A model generated the notes under the pieces. The model searched no databases. It saw only the letters and a program-made list of their open reading frames with translations, and was not told the DNA's origin. 64,000 nt of DNA from Maribacter sp. HTCC2170. GTDB lineage: Bacteria > Bacteroidota > Bacteroidia > Flavobacteriales > Flavobacteriaceae. Shown one piece after another: positions 1-9,349 of this stretch. The stretch lies in NCBI RefSeq assembly GCF_000153165.2, contig NC_014472.1, positions 2,105,501-2,169,500 on the forward strand, in the 5' to 3' direction. Within the stretch, counting starts at the first letter, position 1, and each line of letters starts with the position of its first letter. Made by a program: the position numbers and the translations under genes.

Positions 1-311
1 ACAACCTCATCCAATGCCTGGGCATCTTCTTGGAGTGTAATATTGATTGTAGATTGTCCATTCACGGCAACTTCTGTAGTGCTGTAGCCAATATAGCTAA
101 TAACCAAAGTCGCATTGTCACTAACAGTTATGGTGAAATTCCCATCAAAGTCAGTTTGAGTTCCATTTGTGGTTCCTTTTTCCACAACACTAGCTCCCGG
201 TAAGGGACCATTTGCATCAGAAACGGTTCCTGATACTTCTTGAGCTTGAGCAATACCAAAGCATAAAAATGCTCCGAAAAGCATAAAGCTTTTTAGCAAT
301 GTAATCTTCAT
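1..311 (-). CDS. susC: SusC/RagA-type TonB-dependent receptor, N-terminal part (cut by window edge)
   Basis: Reading leftwards from an ATG at 311, about 103 codons are open to the window edge. The protein begins with a signal peptide ending near FGIAQAQ, followed by a carboxypeptidase-D-regulatory-like beta-sandwich (EVSGTVSDANGPLPGASV, FDGNFTITV, LVISYIGY) and then ALDEVV, which normally precedes the TonB box and plug domain. This layout is that of SusC-like outer-membrane importers of glycans in Bacteroidota. The gene is divergent from a LacI regulator and maltose-phosphorylase genes, so a role in importing maltodextrin-like sugars is inferred. The plug and barrel lie outside the window. 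Confidence 0.9.
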   Translation of the reverse strand, partial: MKITLLKSFMLFGAFLCFGIAQAQEVSGTVSDANGPLPGASVVEKGTTNGTQTDFDGNFTITVSDNATLVISYIGYSTTEVAVNGQSTINITLQEDAQALDEV

Positions 312-404
312 AAAGAGTTAATTTTAGTTGAGTTAAATTTAATTCCAAGTTTTAAAAATATATAAAAAAATGTTAACACACACGTTTGAACCTGTTAATA
401 CCTT

Positions 405-420
405 ACGAAAACGGTTTCGT
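405..420. promoter_or_regulatory. Putative LacI-family operator
   Basis: The sequence ACGAAAACGGTTTCGT is a near-perfect palindrome with a central CG. ACGAAA and TTTCGT are exact complements around ACGG. This is the usual form of LacI/PurR-family operators. It lies between susC and a lacI-family gene, about 95 bp upstream of the susC start, and just downstream of a possible susC -7 box, so a bound repressor could block susC transcription. Assignment to the adjacent regulator is inferred from position. Confidence 0.65.
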
Positions 421-455
421 GTTAATAAAAACCAAACATTCATGTAAGAATTTCA

Positions 456-463
456 CAAAAATA
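456..463 (-). promoter_or_regulatory. Possible -7 box for susC
   Basis: On the minus strand this reads TATTTTTG, a match to the Bacteroidota -7 consensus TAnnTTTG. No TTG lies at the expected -33 distance (the trinucleotide there reads TTA). Its position between the putative operator and the regulator gene fits a repressible susC promoter, but the call rests on one element. Confidence 0.35.
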
Positions 464-543
464 TGCCAATATTACTTGTGATTAAAATCGTATTTTGTCA
501 AAAACTGATATGATTTTAGGGCTATTATTTACAAGCTCCGGTA

Positions 544-573
544 TTGAAAGTTGAATTGTAGAGCATATCTTTG
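544..573 (+). promoter_or_regulatory. Promoter for the lacI-pgmB-GH65-GH13 operon
   Basis: TTG at 544-546 is followed after exactly 19 bp by TATCTTTG at 566-573, which matches the Bacteroidota -33/-7 consensus. Transcription would start near 580, giving a leader of about 110 nt before the lacI start. Confidence 0.65.
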
Positions 574-690
574 CATTCAATTCTCATGGTTCATTGAGAT
601 GGAGTACATTTACTGATATATGTAATATATCCAGTTTGGAAAGAATGCTCATTCTTCGATTATTGAGGTGTATTCAAATAATAGAAAAGG

Positions 691-1725
691 ATGATGAAAA
701 GAAAAATAACGTTAAAACACATAGCAAGAGAGTTGGATGTATCTATTTCAACGGTTTCCAAAGCACTTAAGAATAGTCCAGAAATAAGTGTTGATACAAA
801 AGAAAAAGTTCAAGCCTTTGCAAAACTTTATAATTATAAGCCCAATAATGTAGCGATTAGTCTTAAAAACAAGCGTACCAAAAACATTGGGGTTATTATT
901 CCGGATATTGTACATCACTTTTTCACCACGGTATTTAGGGGAATAGAGCAATACGCGAATAAACTTGGTTACAATGTTGTTGTTTGCGTCTCAGATGAAT
1001 CTTTTGACAAAGAGGTAATAAATATGGAGATGTTGGCCAATGGGAGTGTTGATGGTTTTATCATGTCATTGTCCGCAGAAACACAAAGGCTAAACGACTA
1101 TAATCATTTAAAGGAAGTTACCGATCAAGGAATACCTTTAGTATTGTTTGATAGGACTACCGATGTCATACAATGTGACAAAGTAATAATAGACGACAAA
1201 GAAGGAGCCAAATTAGCGGTTAAAAAGTTCATTAACAATGATAAAAAAAGAATTGCCCTTGTTACCACTGAGAATTATTTTAGCGTAAGCAATGAACGTG
1301 AAGCTGGGTATAGAGAAGCACTAGGTGAGGCGAAAATTAAAATAAACGAAAATCACATATTAAAGTTGCCAAATATGGAGGTTGATGAAAATGCGATACA
1401 GGAATTTTTCAACACTCAAGAAGTTGATGCAGTACTTTGTGTAAATGAGATTTTTGCAATACACTGTATGAATTTAGTACAAAATATGGCAAAGAATATC
1501 CCCGGGGATATTTCATTTATAGGATTCACCGATGGTATTTTATCGAAATACGCGAATCCAGGTTTAACATCAATTGCCCAACATGGAGAAAAAATGGGTG
1601 AAGTCGCTGCTCGCATGCTCATAGAGAAAGTAGAATATGAAACTGAAGATGAAGAAGAACAAGAAGTTTATCATACTGAGGTAATCAACTCTACTATAAT
1701 AGAACGAGGCTCAACAATCAATTAA
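691..1725 (+). CDS. LacI family transcriptional regulator
   Basis: This is a 344-residue DNA-binding regulator with the standard LacI/GalR layout. The N-terminal helix-turn-helix is ITLKHIARELDVSISTVSKAL, with hinge YNYKPNNVAISLK. A periplasmic-binding-protein-like sensor domain follows (IGVIIPDIVHHFFTTVF, FDRTTDV, ISFIGFTDGILSKYANPGLTSI). Two ATG codons sit at 691 and 694, and either could be used. It precedes pgmB, a GH65 phosphorylase and a GH13 enzyme and is divergent from susC, so it probably controls an alpha-glucan locus in response to a maltose-like ligand. The ligand cannot be read from sequence. Confidence 0.93.
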   Translation: MMKRKITLKHIARELDVSISTVSKALKNSPEISVDTKEKVQAFAKLYNYKPNNVAISLKNKRTKNIGVIIPDIVHHFFTTVFRGIEQYANKLGYNVVVCVSDESFDKEVINMEMLANGSVDGFIMSLSAETQRLNDYNHLKEVTDQGIPLVLFDRTTDVIQCDKVIIDDKEGAKLAVKKFINNDKKRIALVTTENYFSVSNEREAGYREALGEAKIKINENHILKLPNMEVDENAIQEFFNTQEVDAVLCVNEIFAIHCMNLVQNMAKNIPGDISFIGFTDGILSKYANPGLTSIAQHGEKMGEVAARMLIEKVEYETEDEEEQEVYHTEVINSTIIERGSTIN

Positions 1726-1736
1726 TTTACTGTTAA

Positions 1737-2387
1737 ATGCATAAAATTGGATTTATTTTCGATTTGGATGGTGTCATAGTGGATACAGCCAAATATCACT
1801 ACCTCGCATGGAAAAAACTTGCAAGTGATTTGGGATTTGAATTCACCCATGAACAAAATGAACTGTTTAAAGGAGTGAGTCGAAAACGATGCCTTGAAAT
1901 ATTACTCGATATAGGTAAAATCAAAGCTACCAAGGAACAATTTGATAAATGGATGGTTGACAAGAACAAAGATTATCTTGAATATATAGATAGGATGGAT
2001 GATTCTGAAGTTTTACCTGATGTTCAAAGAATACTTGATTTTCTGAAAGAACGAGGCATCCCAATAGCTTTGGGCTCTGCAAGCAAAAATGCCAGGCCAA
2101 TATTGGAAAAGGTTAATTTGTTACCCTATTTTGACAGTATTGTAGACGGCAATAATGTGACAAAGGCAAAACCTGACCCTGAGGTTTTTTTGATTGCAGC
2201 TAAAAATTTGAATGTAGAACCAAACAACTGTGTCGTTTTTGAAGATGCCTTGGCAGGCATAGAGGCTGCAAACAATGCTGGCATGACAAGTATTGGGATC
2301 GGTGATGCCAATGTGCTTACCCATGCCGATTTCAATTTTAAAGATTTCACTGAGATTAAACAGGGTTTTTTAAAAGAATTAGTATAG
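1737..2387 (+). CDS. pgmB: Beta-phosphoglucomutase
   Basis: This is a 216-residue HAD-superfamily enzyme that interconverts beta-glucose 1-phosphate and glucose 6-phosphate. The N-terminal FDLDGVIVDTAKYH carries the nucleophile and acid/base aspartates of the HAD loop. KGVSRKRCLE matches the substrate-binding cap motif of the Lactococcus enzyme, and LGSASKNA, AKPDPEVF and FEDALAGIEA give the remaining core motifs. It sits 11 bp after lacI and 6 bp before a GH65 phosphorylase whose product, beta-glucose 1-phosphate, is its substrate. That pairing strongly supports the assignment. Confidence 0.95.
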   Translation: MHKIGFIFDLDGVIVDTAKYHYLAWKKLASDLGFEFTHEQNELFKGVSRKRCLEILLDIGKIKATKEQFDKWMVDKNKDYLEYIDRMDDSEVLPDVQRILDFLKERGIPIALGSASKNARPILEKVNLLPYFDSIVDGNNVTKAKPDPEVFLIAAKNLNVEPNNCVVFEDALAGIEAANNAGMTSIGIGDANVLTHADFNFKDFTEIKQGFLKELV

Positions 2388-2393
2388 ATAAAT

Positions 2394-4700
2394 ATGAATC
2401 AAGAATATATAAAAGCGGATAGTTGGTCCATTATTGAGGAAGGGTTTGATCAAGAAACGGTCAAATCTTCCGAGAGTTTGTTTAGCCTAGGAAATGGTGC
2501 TATGGGTCAGCGCGCGAATTTCGAGGAAACCTATTCAGGCCCTACATTTCAAGGTAGTTATATTGCAGGTGTTTATTATCCAGACAAAACACGAGTAGGC
2601 TGGTGGAAAAATGGTTACCCAGAATATTTTGCCAAAGTTTTGAATGCACCAAATTGGATTGGTATAAAAGTATTGATAAACGGTGAGATGTTAGATTTGT
2701 TCACTTGTTCAAAAATTACAGATTTTCGTCGGGAATTAAACATGAAGGAAGGTTGGTATCAACGAACATTTAAGGCAACCTTGCCAAATAAAATTGTTCT
2801 GGAGGCTAAGATCACTAGGTTTTTAAGCCTTGATTTGGATGAATTGGGAGCCATAAAATATGAGGTTCGTTTAGTCAATACGGATGCCGAAATAACATTT
2901 ATTCCGTATTTGGACAGTTCCATCACAAATGAAGACAGTAACTGGGATGATAAGTTTTGGAATACAACTTCGGTAAGTTCAGAGGGTAGCAAAGCTTTTA
3001 TAGAGGCCCATACCATGAAGACGAATTTTGAGACCTGCACTTATATGGATTCTCAGTTATTTCTTGATGGAGAAAAAATGGAAACCCCTAGAGAGGAAAT
3101 AAAAAAAGATAGTTGGATTGGCCATTCTTATTCATATTTAGTGAAAAAAGGACAGACTTTATCACTATGCAAGTATGGCGGCTATACTGTTTCAATAAAT
3201 CATAAATCAAGTGAGTTGATAAGTGCATCGAAGAATGTGCTTACAAAGGCTTTGAATATGGGCTTTGAAACCTTGTTGGAAAACCAGAAAGAGGCATGGA
3301 AGTCTATTTGGGACATGAGCGACATTACCATTGAAGGAGATGTAAAAGCCCAACAAGGTATTCGTTTCAATATTTTTCAATTGAATCAAACTTATTTAGG
3401 GAAAGATTCTCGATTGAATATTGGGCCAAAAGGGTTCACGGGAGAAAAATATGGTGGTAGTACGTATTGGGATACCGAGGCTTATTGTATTCCATTCTAT
3501 ATGGCTACCAAGGATCAAAAAGTGGCAAGAAACTTATTGAAGTATCGCTACGAGCATTTGGAAAAAGCAATGGAAAATGCCCAAAAATTGGGATTTGGTA
3601 ATGGAGCAGCTCTTTATCCAATGGTGACCATGAATGGTGAGGAATGTCATAACGAGTGGGAAATCACCTTTGAAGAGATACATAGGAACGGAGCAATTGC
3701 ATTTGCAATTTATAATTATTACCGGTTTACAGGTGATTATTCATACATCCCGGATATGGGATTGGAAGTTTTAATAGGAATTTCCCGGTTTTGGCATCAG
3801 AGGGCCAACTATTCTGAACAAAAAGAAAAGTTTGTAATACTTGGTGTTACTGGACCTAATGAATATGAAAATAATGTGAATAATAACTGGTACACTAATT
3901 ATCTGGCCAAATGGTGTATTGAGTATACTATAGAACAATTACAAAAGGTTAAAGATGGTTATCCTGATGATTATGCGCGAATAATTGGTCATACCAATTT
4001 AACGTCTAATGAAACTGATGAATGGAACAACGTTGCGAAAAAAATGTATTTCCCCTATTCAGAAAACTATGATGTTTATTTACAGCAGGACGGTTTTTTG
4101 GATAAGGAACTTACTACGGTTGAGAACTTGGAAAAATCTGAACGACCAATCAATCAAAAGTGGAGTTGGGACAGAATCCTTAGATCCCCTTATATAAAAC
4201 AGGCGGATATTCTTCAAGGCTTTTACCTTTTTGAAGACCGCTTCACCTTGCCTGAGCTACAAAAACATTTTGATTTTTATGAACCTTTTACGGTCCATGA
4301 ATCCTCGCTTTCACCATGTGTTCATAGTATACAGGCTGCTAAGTTAGATAGGATGGAACAGGCCTATCAGTTTTACCTTAGAACTTCAAGGTTGGATCTA
4401 GATGACTATAACAAGGAGGTTGAAGAGGGACTTCATATTACTTCAATGGCAGGTACTTGGATGAGTATAGTCGAAGGCTTTGGAGGAATGCGGGTTCTTG
4501 AGGATAAACTATCATTTACTCCGAGAATTCCCAAGGAATGGGACTCTTACTCTTTTAAGGTGAACTTCAGGAATAGAATACTTAGAGTCAGTGTTACTCC
4601 AAAAGAGACCAAATTTGAATTAGAAGGCAGAGAGGAGATGTCAATACGTCTCAATGGCAAACGATTGGAATTACGACCGCATGAGGAAATTTCAGCTTAA
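2394..4700 (+). CDS. GH65 glycoside phosphorylase, probably maltose phosphorylase
   Basis: This 768-residue protein has full family-GH65 length: an N-terminal beta-sandwich, an (alpha/alpha)6 barrel and a C-terminal domain. The barrel holds GGSTYWDTEAYCIPFY and ECHNEWEITFEEIHRNGAI (residues about 417-435), which contains the catalytic glutamate. KQADILQGFY lies in the phosphate-binding part. The enzyme would split an alpha-linked glucose disaccharide with inorganic phosphate into glucose and beta-glucose 1-phosphate, the latter feeding PgmB. Maltose is the likeliest substrate given the GH13 neighbour. Trehalose, kojibiose or nigerose phosphorylases share the fold, so specificity is inferred. 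Its stop codon overlaps the next start by one base. Confidence 0.88.
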   Translation: MNQEYIKADSWSIIEEGFDQETVKSSESLFSLGNGAMGQRANFEETYSGPTFQGSYIAGVYYPDKTRVGWWKNGYPEYFAKVLNAPNWIGIKVLINGEMLDLFTCSKITDFRRELNMKEGWYQRTFKATLPNKIVLEAKITRFLSLDLDELGAIKYEVRLVNTDAEITFIPYLDSSITNEDSNWDDKFWNTTSVSSEGSKAFIEAHTMKTNFETCTYMDSQLFLDGEKMETPREEIKKDSWIGHSYSYLVKKGQTLSLCKYGGYTVSINHKSSELISASKNVLTKALNMGFETLLENQKEAWKSIWDMSDITIEGDVKAQQGIRFNIFQLNQTYLGKDSRLNIGPKGFTGEKYGGSTYWDTEAYCIPFYMATKDQKVARNLLKYRYEHLEKAMENAQKLGFGNGAALYPMVTMNGEECHNEWEITFEEIHRNGAIAFAIYNYYRFTGDYSYIPDMGLEVLIGISRFWHQRANYSEQKEKFVILGVTGPNEYENNVNNNWYTNYLAKWCIEYTIEQLQKVKDGYPDDYARIIGHTNLTSNETDEWNNVAKKMYFPYSENYDVYLQQDGFLDKELTTVENLEKSERPINQKWSWDRILRSPYIKQADILQGFYLFEDRFTLPELQKHFDFYEPFTVHESSLSPCVHSIQAAKLDRMEQAYQFYLRTSRLDLDDYNKEVEEGLHITSMAGTWMSIVEGFGGMRVLEDKLSFTPRIPKEWDSYSFKVNFRNRILRVSVTPKETKFELEGREEMSIRLNGKRLELRPHEEISA

Positions 4701-6574
4701 TGATAAATTTCAAAGTATACCCCCTAATTTTTACAGTCTTGATTCTTCAAGGATGTAATTCCATTAAAGAAGATTCCAACATGACATACCAGAAAGTAAA
4801 AAAGAAAAAAGATGTTATTTATCAGGTGTTTCCAAGACTCTTTGGTAATACCAATACAACCAATAAACCTTGGGGAACAATTGAGGAAAACGGAGTGGGG
4901 AAGTTTTCTGATTTTTCAGAAAAAGCGCTAAACGAAATTAAGGACTTGGGTGTAACCTATATTTGGTATACCGGTGTGCCCCATCATGATGTGATTACTG
5001 ATTATTCGGCAATCGGGATTTCAAATGACGATCCTGATATTGTTAAAGGAAGGGCTGGGTCACCTTATGCAGTAAAGGACTACTATAATGTAAATCCCGA
5101 TTTGGCAGATAATCCAAAAAATAGGTTGGCCGAGTTCAAAGATCTAATACAGCGAACGCATAATGCCGGTTTAAAATTACTTATTGATATTGTTCCAAAC
5201 CATGTTGCAAGAAATTATGAAGGCAAGACAACCCCAGACGGTTTTTTGCCATTTGGTGTAAATGATGATACGACATTGGAATATGAGAGGAACAATAATT
5301 TCTATTACATTCCAAATGAGCAATTCAGGGTTCCTGAATGGCAAAATAGCTACAAGCCTTTAGGAGGCAATCCACATAAACTGTCCGACGGTGAATTCGA
5401 TGAAAATCCTGCAAAATGGACAGGAAACGGCTCTCGTTTGGCACAGCCCAATATGAATGATTGGTATGAAACTGTAAAAATCAATTATGGCGTTCGACCT
5501 GATGGTTCCTATGATTTTGATACCTTGCCCAATGACTTTACAAGTAAGGATTATAATGAACACTTCACTTTTTGGTCAAACAAAGACGTGCCAAATTCAT
5601 GGGTAAAATTCAAAGATATTGCCCTTTATTGGCTTGATATTGGTGTAGATGGCTTTCGTTTTGATATGGCCGAAATGGTTCCCGTTGAGTTCTGGAGTTA
5701 CATGAATTCGAATATTAAAATGAAAAACGCTGATGCATTTCTATTGGCTGAGGTTTATAATCCTCAACTATATCGTGACTATATACATAAAGGAAAAATG
5801 GACTATCTCTATGATAAGGTTGAGATGTATGATTCTTTAAAACATATAATGCAGGGGCATGGGTGGACAGATCATATTCCCGTTGTGAAGAAAGGTCTAA
5901 AAGATATTGAACATCATATGCTTCATTTCCTCGAAAATCATGACGAACAGCGAATAGCCAGTGAGGATTTTGCCGGTAATGCGAAAAAAGGGAAACCGGC
6001 AATGGTGGTTTCGGCAACCATGAGCACTTCACCGACCATGATTTATTTTGGACAGGAGGTAGGAGAGCCAGGAAACGAAAATGCTGGATTTGGACAACCT
6101 ACGCGTACATCAATTTTTGATTATGTCGGGGTACCGCATCACCAACGTTGGGTAAATGACAAGAAGTTTGATGGAGCCCAATTGTCAACTGAGGAACAAG
6201 AACTTCGCGATTTTTACAAAAGACTACTAAATTTCACCATTAATAGTGATGCCTTAATGGGCAGTTATGAAGATATTCATTACTATAATAAAGATAATAC
6301 CCAAAATTATAATCACCGAGTACTGTCATATGTTAGATGGTCAGGAAATGAAAAACTTATCATTGTCTCCAACTTCGATTCGAATGACAGCTATACATTT
6401 GATTTGAAGATTCCTCAAGGGATTATTTCAAAATGGAAGTTGAAAGACGGGTCCTATGAAACAACGGATCAATTGTATAAGGTGAACAATAAAACCTTGA
6501 CCGTGACAAATGGTATTGGTAAAATGAATGTTGAAATTAAACCTTTAAAATCTTTTATATTCAAACTTAAGTAA
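4700..6574 (+). CDS. GH13 alpha-amylase-family lipoprotein
   Basis: This is a 624-residue alpha-glucan hydrolase. The N-terminus is a lipoprotein signal peptide ending ILQGC (Cys19), which implies an envelope location. GH13 motifs appear in order: LLIDIVPNHVA (region I), GVDGFRFDMAE with the nucleophile Asp near 321 (region II), LLAEVYNP with the acid/base Glu near 350 (region III) and FLENHDEQR with the transition-state Asp near 414 (region IV). A C-terminal beta domain follows. It is translationally coupled to the GH65 gene (one-base overlap) and probably releases maltose or short maltodextrins for the phosphorylase. Subfamily and exact bond preference are not determinable here. Confidence 0.9.
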   Translation: MINFKVYPLIFTVLILQGCNSIKEDSNMTYQKVKKKKDVIYQVFPRLFGNTNTTNKPWGTIEENGVGKFSDFSEKALNEIKDLGVTYIWYTGVPHHDVITDYSAIGISNDDPDIVKGRAGSPYAVKDYYNVNPDLADNPKNRLAEFKDLIQRTHNAGLKLLIDIVPNHVARNYEGKTTPDGFLPFGVNDDTTLEYERNNNFYYIPNEQFRVPEWQNSYKPLGGNPHKLSDGEFDENPAKWTGNGSRLAQPNMNDWYETVKINYGVRPDGSYDFDTLPNDFTSKDYNEHFTFWSNKDVPNSWVKFKDIALYWLDIGVDGFRFDMAEMVPVEFWSYMNSNIKMKNADAFLLAEVYNPQLYRDYIHKGKMDYLYDKVEMYDSLKHIMQGHGWTDHIPVVKKGLKDIEHHMLHFLENHDEQRIASEDFAGNAKKGKPAMVVSATMSTSPTMIYFGQEVGEPGNENAGFGQPTRTSIFDYVGVPHHQRWVNDKKFDGAQLSTEEQELRDFYKRLLNFTINSDALMGSYEDIHYYNKDNTQNYNHRVLSYVRWSGNEKLIIVSNFDSNDSYTFDLKIPQGIISKWKLKDGSYETTDQLYKVNNKTLTVTNGIGKMNVEIKPLKSFIFKLK

Positions 6575-6606
6575 GAAGTCATAATAGTCGATATGATTTT
6601 TGTAAG

Positions 6607-6655
6607 TACTATCCTTTTCTGATTATTAATAAAGGGATAGTATTGGTTTTTTCGC
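6607..6655 (+). terminator. Probable terminator of the alpha-glucan operon
   Basis: TACTATCC (6607-6614) pairs with GGATAGTA (6635-6642). Flanking T and A bases extend the stem, with a run of T residues shortly after (6647-6652). It lies just downstream of the GH13 gene. The stem has one bulged G and the T-tract begins a few bases after it, so strength is uncertain. Confidence 0.55.
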
Positions 6656-6740
6656 CCTTTTAGCATATATCATATCTAGTTTTGTTCGTTTATTCTCAGC
6701 TCTGTGTTTTATTGAATTTTCAAGATTATTATTCCCTTTG

Positions 6741-6748
6741 TATATTTG
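6741..6748 (+). promoter_or_regulatory. -7 box upstream of the glycerophosphodiesterase gene
   Basis: TATATTTG matches TAnnTTTG exactly, 19 bp before the ATG at 6768. No well-spaced -33 TTG is visible. It follows the upstream terminator, which supports a new transcription unit here. Confidence 0.5.
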
Positions 6749-6767
6749 ACCTTAATTTAATTAAAAT

Positions 6768-7526
6768 ATGAAAAATCCTACAAAAATAATTATAGTTTTG
6801 CTTTCCTTTTTTTTATTTCAAAACTGTGAAATGATGAATAAAAAACCTTTAGTGATAGGCCATCGCGGTGCTATGGGTCATGAAACTGAAAATACATTGG
6901 CATCAGTTCAAAAAGCACTTGATTTAGGTGTTGATATGATCGAGATTGATGTTTTCAAGATAAAGAGTGGAGAGATTGTAGTTTTTCATGATGAACTGGT
7001 AGATCGTTTGGCTAATGCCACTGGTAAAATTGAAGAATATGACATTTACTATGTCAAGCAAATGGTGCTCGATGGCAATCATTCGATTCCGCTTCTTCAA
7101 GATGTTTTGAAACTTATTGATAATAAAGTTCGATTGAATATTGAATTGAAAGGGGCAGGGACAAGTGATAGGGTCAATCACATTCTTAAATATTATATAG
7201 ATAAAAAAGGATGGACCTTGGATAATTTTTTGATTTCAAGTTTTAAATGGGATGAATTAAGGGAATTTAGAAAATTGAACAAAGAGATTCCAATTGCCAT
7301 ATTAACAGAAGATAATCCTTTGGATGCTATTGAGGTGGCGGAGGAGTTGAATGCAGAAGCCGTTAATCCCAATTTTAATAAAATTGATTTGGAAATCGCA
7401 GAAAAAATCAAAGATGCGGGATTTAAATTGTATACATGGACCGTTAATGAACCGGAAGATATTGAAAAGGCCAAATCGTGGTCAGTAGATGGCATAATCA
7501 CTAATTTTCCAGAACGCGTGAATTAA
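6768..7526 (+). CDS. Glycerophosphodiester phosphodiesterase lipoprotein
   Basis: This 252-residue TIM-barrel hydrolase converts glycerophosphodiesters to glycerol 3-phosphate plus alcohol. A lipoprotein signal ends FQNC (Cys20). The catalytic core GHRGAMGHETENT starts at residue 31 with the general-acid His, followed by EIDVFKIKSGEIVVFHDE with the metal-binding Glu/Asp and second His. INFP-type ends (DGIITNFPERV) are also typical. The protein should be anchored in the envelope and take part in phospholipid-headgroup turnover. The next gene starts at its stop codon, so they are probably co-transcribed. Confidence 0.93.
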   Translation: MKNPTKIIIVLLSFFLFQNCEMMNKKPLVIGHRGAMGHETENTLASVQKALDLGVDMIEIDVFKIKSGEIVVFHDELVDRLANATGKIEEYDIYYVKQMVLDGNHSIPLLQDVLKLIDNKVRLNIELKGAGTSDRVNHILKYYIDKKGWTLDNFLISSFKWDELREFRKLNKEIPIAILTEDNPLDAIEVAEELNAEAVNPNFNKIDLEIAEKIKDAGFKLYTWTVNEPEDIEKAKSWSVDGIITNFPERVN

Positions 7527-8806
7527 TGTTTGATGTAATTATTGTAGGAGGCGGAGCATCGGGATTTTTTGCGGCAATTAATATAGCGGAAGCTGATCCA
7601 AGTCTAAAAATCGCAATTTTAGAGAAAGGTAAAGAAGTGCTTCAAAAAGTCAGGATTTCAGGAGGTGGTCGTTGTAATGTAACAAATGGAGAACCTGATC
7701 CGCTAGAACTGGTTAAGAACTACCCACGTGGTGAAAAAGAACTTTTAGGTCCACTTTACACCTATGGCAGTCAAGATGCCATTCATTTTTTTGAGAGTAG
7801 AGGCGTAAAGCTGAAAATAGAAAAAGACAACAGGGTTTTTCCAGTATCAAATTCTTCTCAGACTATCGTGGATTGTTTTTTGAATGAAGCAGAGCGATTA
7901 GATATTAAGATATTGAGGCAAAGTTCAGTAACAGCAATTGAAATCCTGAGCAATAATGATTATAATTGGAAAATAACTACAATTAAAAGCACATATATTT
8001 GTAAAAAGGTTCTGATGGCAGCCGGAAGTAGTCCGAAGATTTGGAAGCTCATGAATAGTTTAGGCCATAAGATTATTCCTCCTGTAGCATCTCTATTTAC
8101 TTTTAAAATTAAGGATGAACGAATTTCGGGTATCCCAGGCGTCAGTTCGTATGTAAAAGTAGATATTCTCCCTAAGCACAGGTTTAGACCGGAAATTACT
8201 CTAAAGTTAAAAAGCGAACAGGCTGAAAAAACTTTGCTGAGTGCAGAAGGACCTTTATTGATTACGCATTGGGGATTGAGTGGTCCTGCAATTTTAAAAT
8301 TATCTGCATGGGGAGCGATCTTGTTGAATGATTTTAAATATCACTTTCCTATTCGAATAAATTGGCTACCAGACTATCATAAGGGTTCTATTTTTTCCTT
8401 GTTGATGGAGATAAAAGAGATTGAAGCAAAGAAAACGGTGTTAAGGACCAAAGCAGTAGAAATACCAAGACGACTTTGGACTAATTTGGTAAAAGCTTCC
8501 GGCATAGCAAAAGACGAGAAATGGGCAGATGTCACAAAAGAGAAACTTCAAAATCTTGCACATGAGTTGACCAGCGGTAAATATATGGTCGAGGGGAAAA
8601 GTACTTTTAAGGAAGAATTTGTAACCGCAGGCGGAATCGATCTTAAAGAAATTAACTTCAAGACGTTTGAAAGCAAACTGCATAAAAATTTATTTTTTGC
8701 AGGAGAAGTAATAAACGTTGATGCTATTACAGGAGGGTTCAATTTTCAAAATGCTTGGACCAGTGGTTATATTGCGGCTCAAGGAATAGCCAACAACGAA
8801 ACGTAG
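7526..8806 (+). CDS. YhiN/HI0933-like FAD-dependent flavoprotein
   Basis: This is a 426-residue two-domain flavoprotein. The N-terminal dinucleotide-binding motif is IIVGGGASGFFAAINIAE. VRISGGGRCNVTNGE is the diagnostic HI0933/YhiN family motif. THWGLSGPAILKLSAWGA and the C-terminal AGEVINVDAITGGFNFQ are also conserved in the family, whose members include BaiN-type reductases. The physiological substrate of flavobacterial members is not known, so function remains general (NAD(P)/FAD oxidoreductase-like). It overlaps the upstream stop by one base and abuts the DUF1697 gene. Confidence 0.88.
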   Translation: MFDVIIVGGGASGFFAAINIAEADPSLKIAILEKGKEVLQKVRISGGGRCNVTNGEPDPLELVKNYPRGEKELLGPLYTYGSQDAIHFFESRGVKLKIEKDNRVFPVSNSSQTIVDCFLNEAERLDIKILRQSSVTAIEILSNNDYNWKITTIKSTYICKKVLMAAGSSPKIWKLMNSLGHKIIPPVASLFTFKIKDERISGIPGVSSYVKVDILPKHRFRPEITLKLKSEQAEKTLLSAEGPLLITHWGLSGPAILKLSAWGAILLNDFKYHFPIRINWLPDYHKGSIFSLLMEIKEIEAKKTVLRTKAVEIPRRLWTNLVKASGIAKDEKWADVTKEKLQNLAHELTSGKYMVEGKSTFKEEFVTAGGIDLKEINFKTFESKLHKNLFFAGEVINVDAITGGFNFQNAWTSGYIAAQGIANNET

Positions 8807-9349
8807 ATGACTACTTATATAGCGCTTTTAAGAGGAATAAACGTAGGTGGCCACAAGAAGATTAAAATGGCAGACCTAAGGTCTATTCTGGAAGATTCTG
8901 GTTTGGAGAGGGTTAGGACCTATATTCAAAGCGGTAATGTTGTTTTCGATTCGGAAGAAAAAAACACGCAAAACCTTGAAATACAAATTTCTGAAACCAT
9001 AAAAGAGCATTACGACTTTGAAGTGCCCGTATTGATAAAAACGAGAAATGAAATTTTACGTGTTTTAGAAGATAACCCGTATACGGACAGGAATGAACTT
9101 TCTGAAAACAAAATATACTTTGTACTCCTTCAGGATTCACCTGAGGAGGATAAGGTAAAAGAATTGTCAAATTACAAATTCGAGAACGAGACATTTACCT
9201 ACACTCCCAATTGTGTTTATCTAAGATGTGCATTAGGCGCGGGTAAGGCTAAGTGTGGTATTGGTTTTTTTGAATCAAAACTAAAAGTCTCGGCAACTTC
9301 TAGAAATTATAGAACTTTGCAAAAGTTAATTGAATTATCGTCCAATTAA
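8807..9349 (+). CDS. DUF1697 family protein
   Basis: This 180-residue soluble protein begins MTTYIALLRGINVGGHKKIKM, the signature of DUF1697, followed by LRSILEDSGLERVRTYIQSGNVVF, also highly conserved. No enzymatic activity is established for the family. Its ATG follows the previous TAG directly, giving a three-gene operon with the glycerophosphodiesterase and flavoprotein. Its 3' end overlaps the convergent TspO gene by 4 bp. Confidence 0.9.
   Translation: MTTYIALLRGINVGGHKKIKMADLRSILEDSGLERVRTYIQSGNVVFDSEEKNTQNLEIQISETIKEHYDFEVPVLIKTRNEILRVLEDNPYTDRNELSENKIYFVLLQDSPEEDKVKELSNYKFENETFTYTPNCVYLRCALGAGKAKCGIGFFESKLKVSATSRNYRTLQKLIELSSN

Larger units (their letters stand above)
312..690. other. 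Divergent regulatory region between susC and lacI
   Basis: This 379-bp stretch holds no convincing gene. It contains a LacI-type palindrome (405-420), a consensus promoter towards lacI (544-573) and a possible -7 box towards susC (456-463). The rest is AT-rich, and I see no further structure in it. Confidence 0.7.

Noticed and set aside
5715-6032. 105-codon minus-strand frame within the GH13 gene
   Set aside because: It lies wholly inside a strongly supported enzyme gene and shows no family motif.
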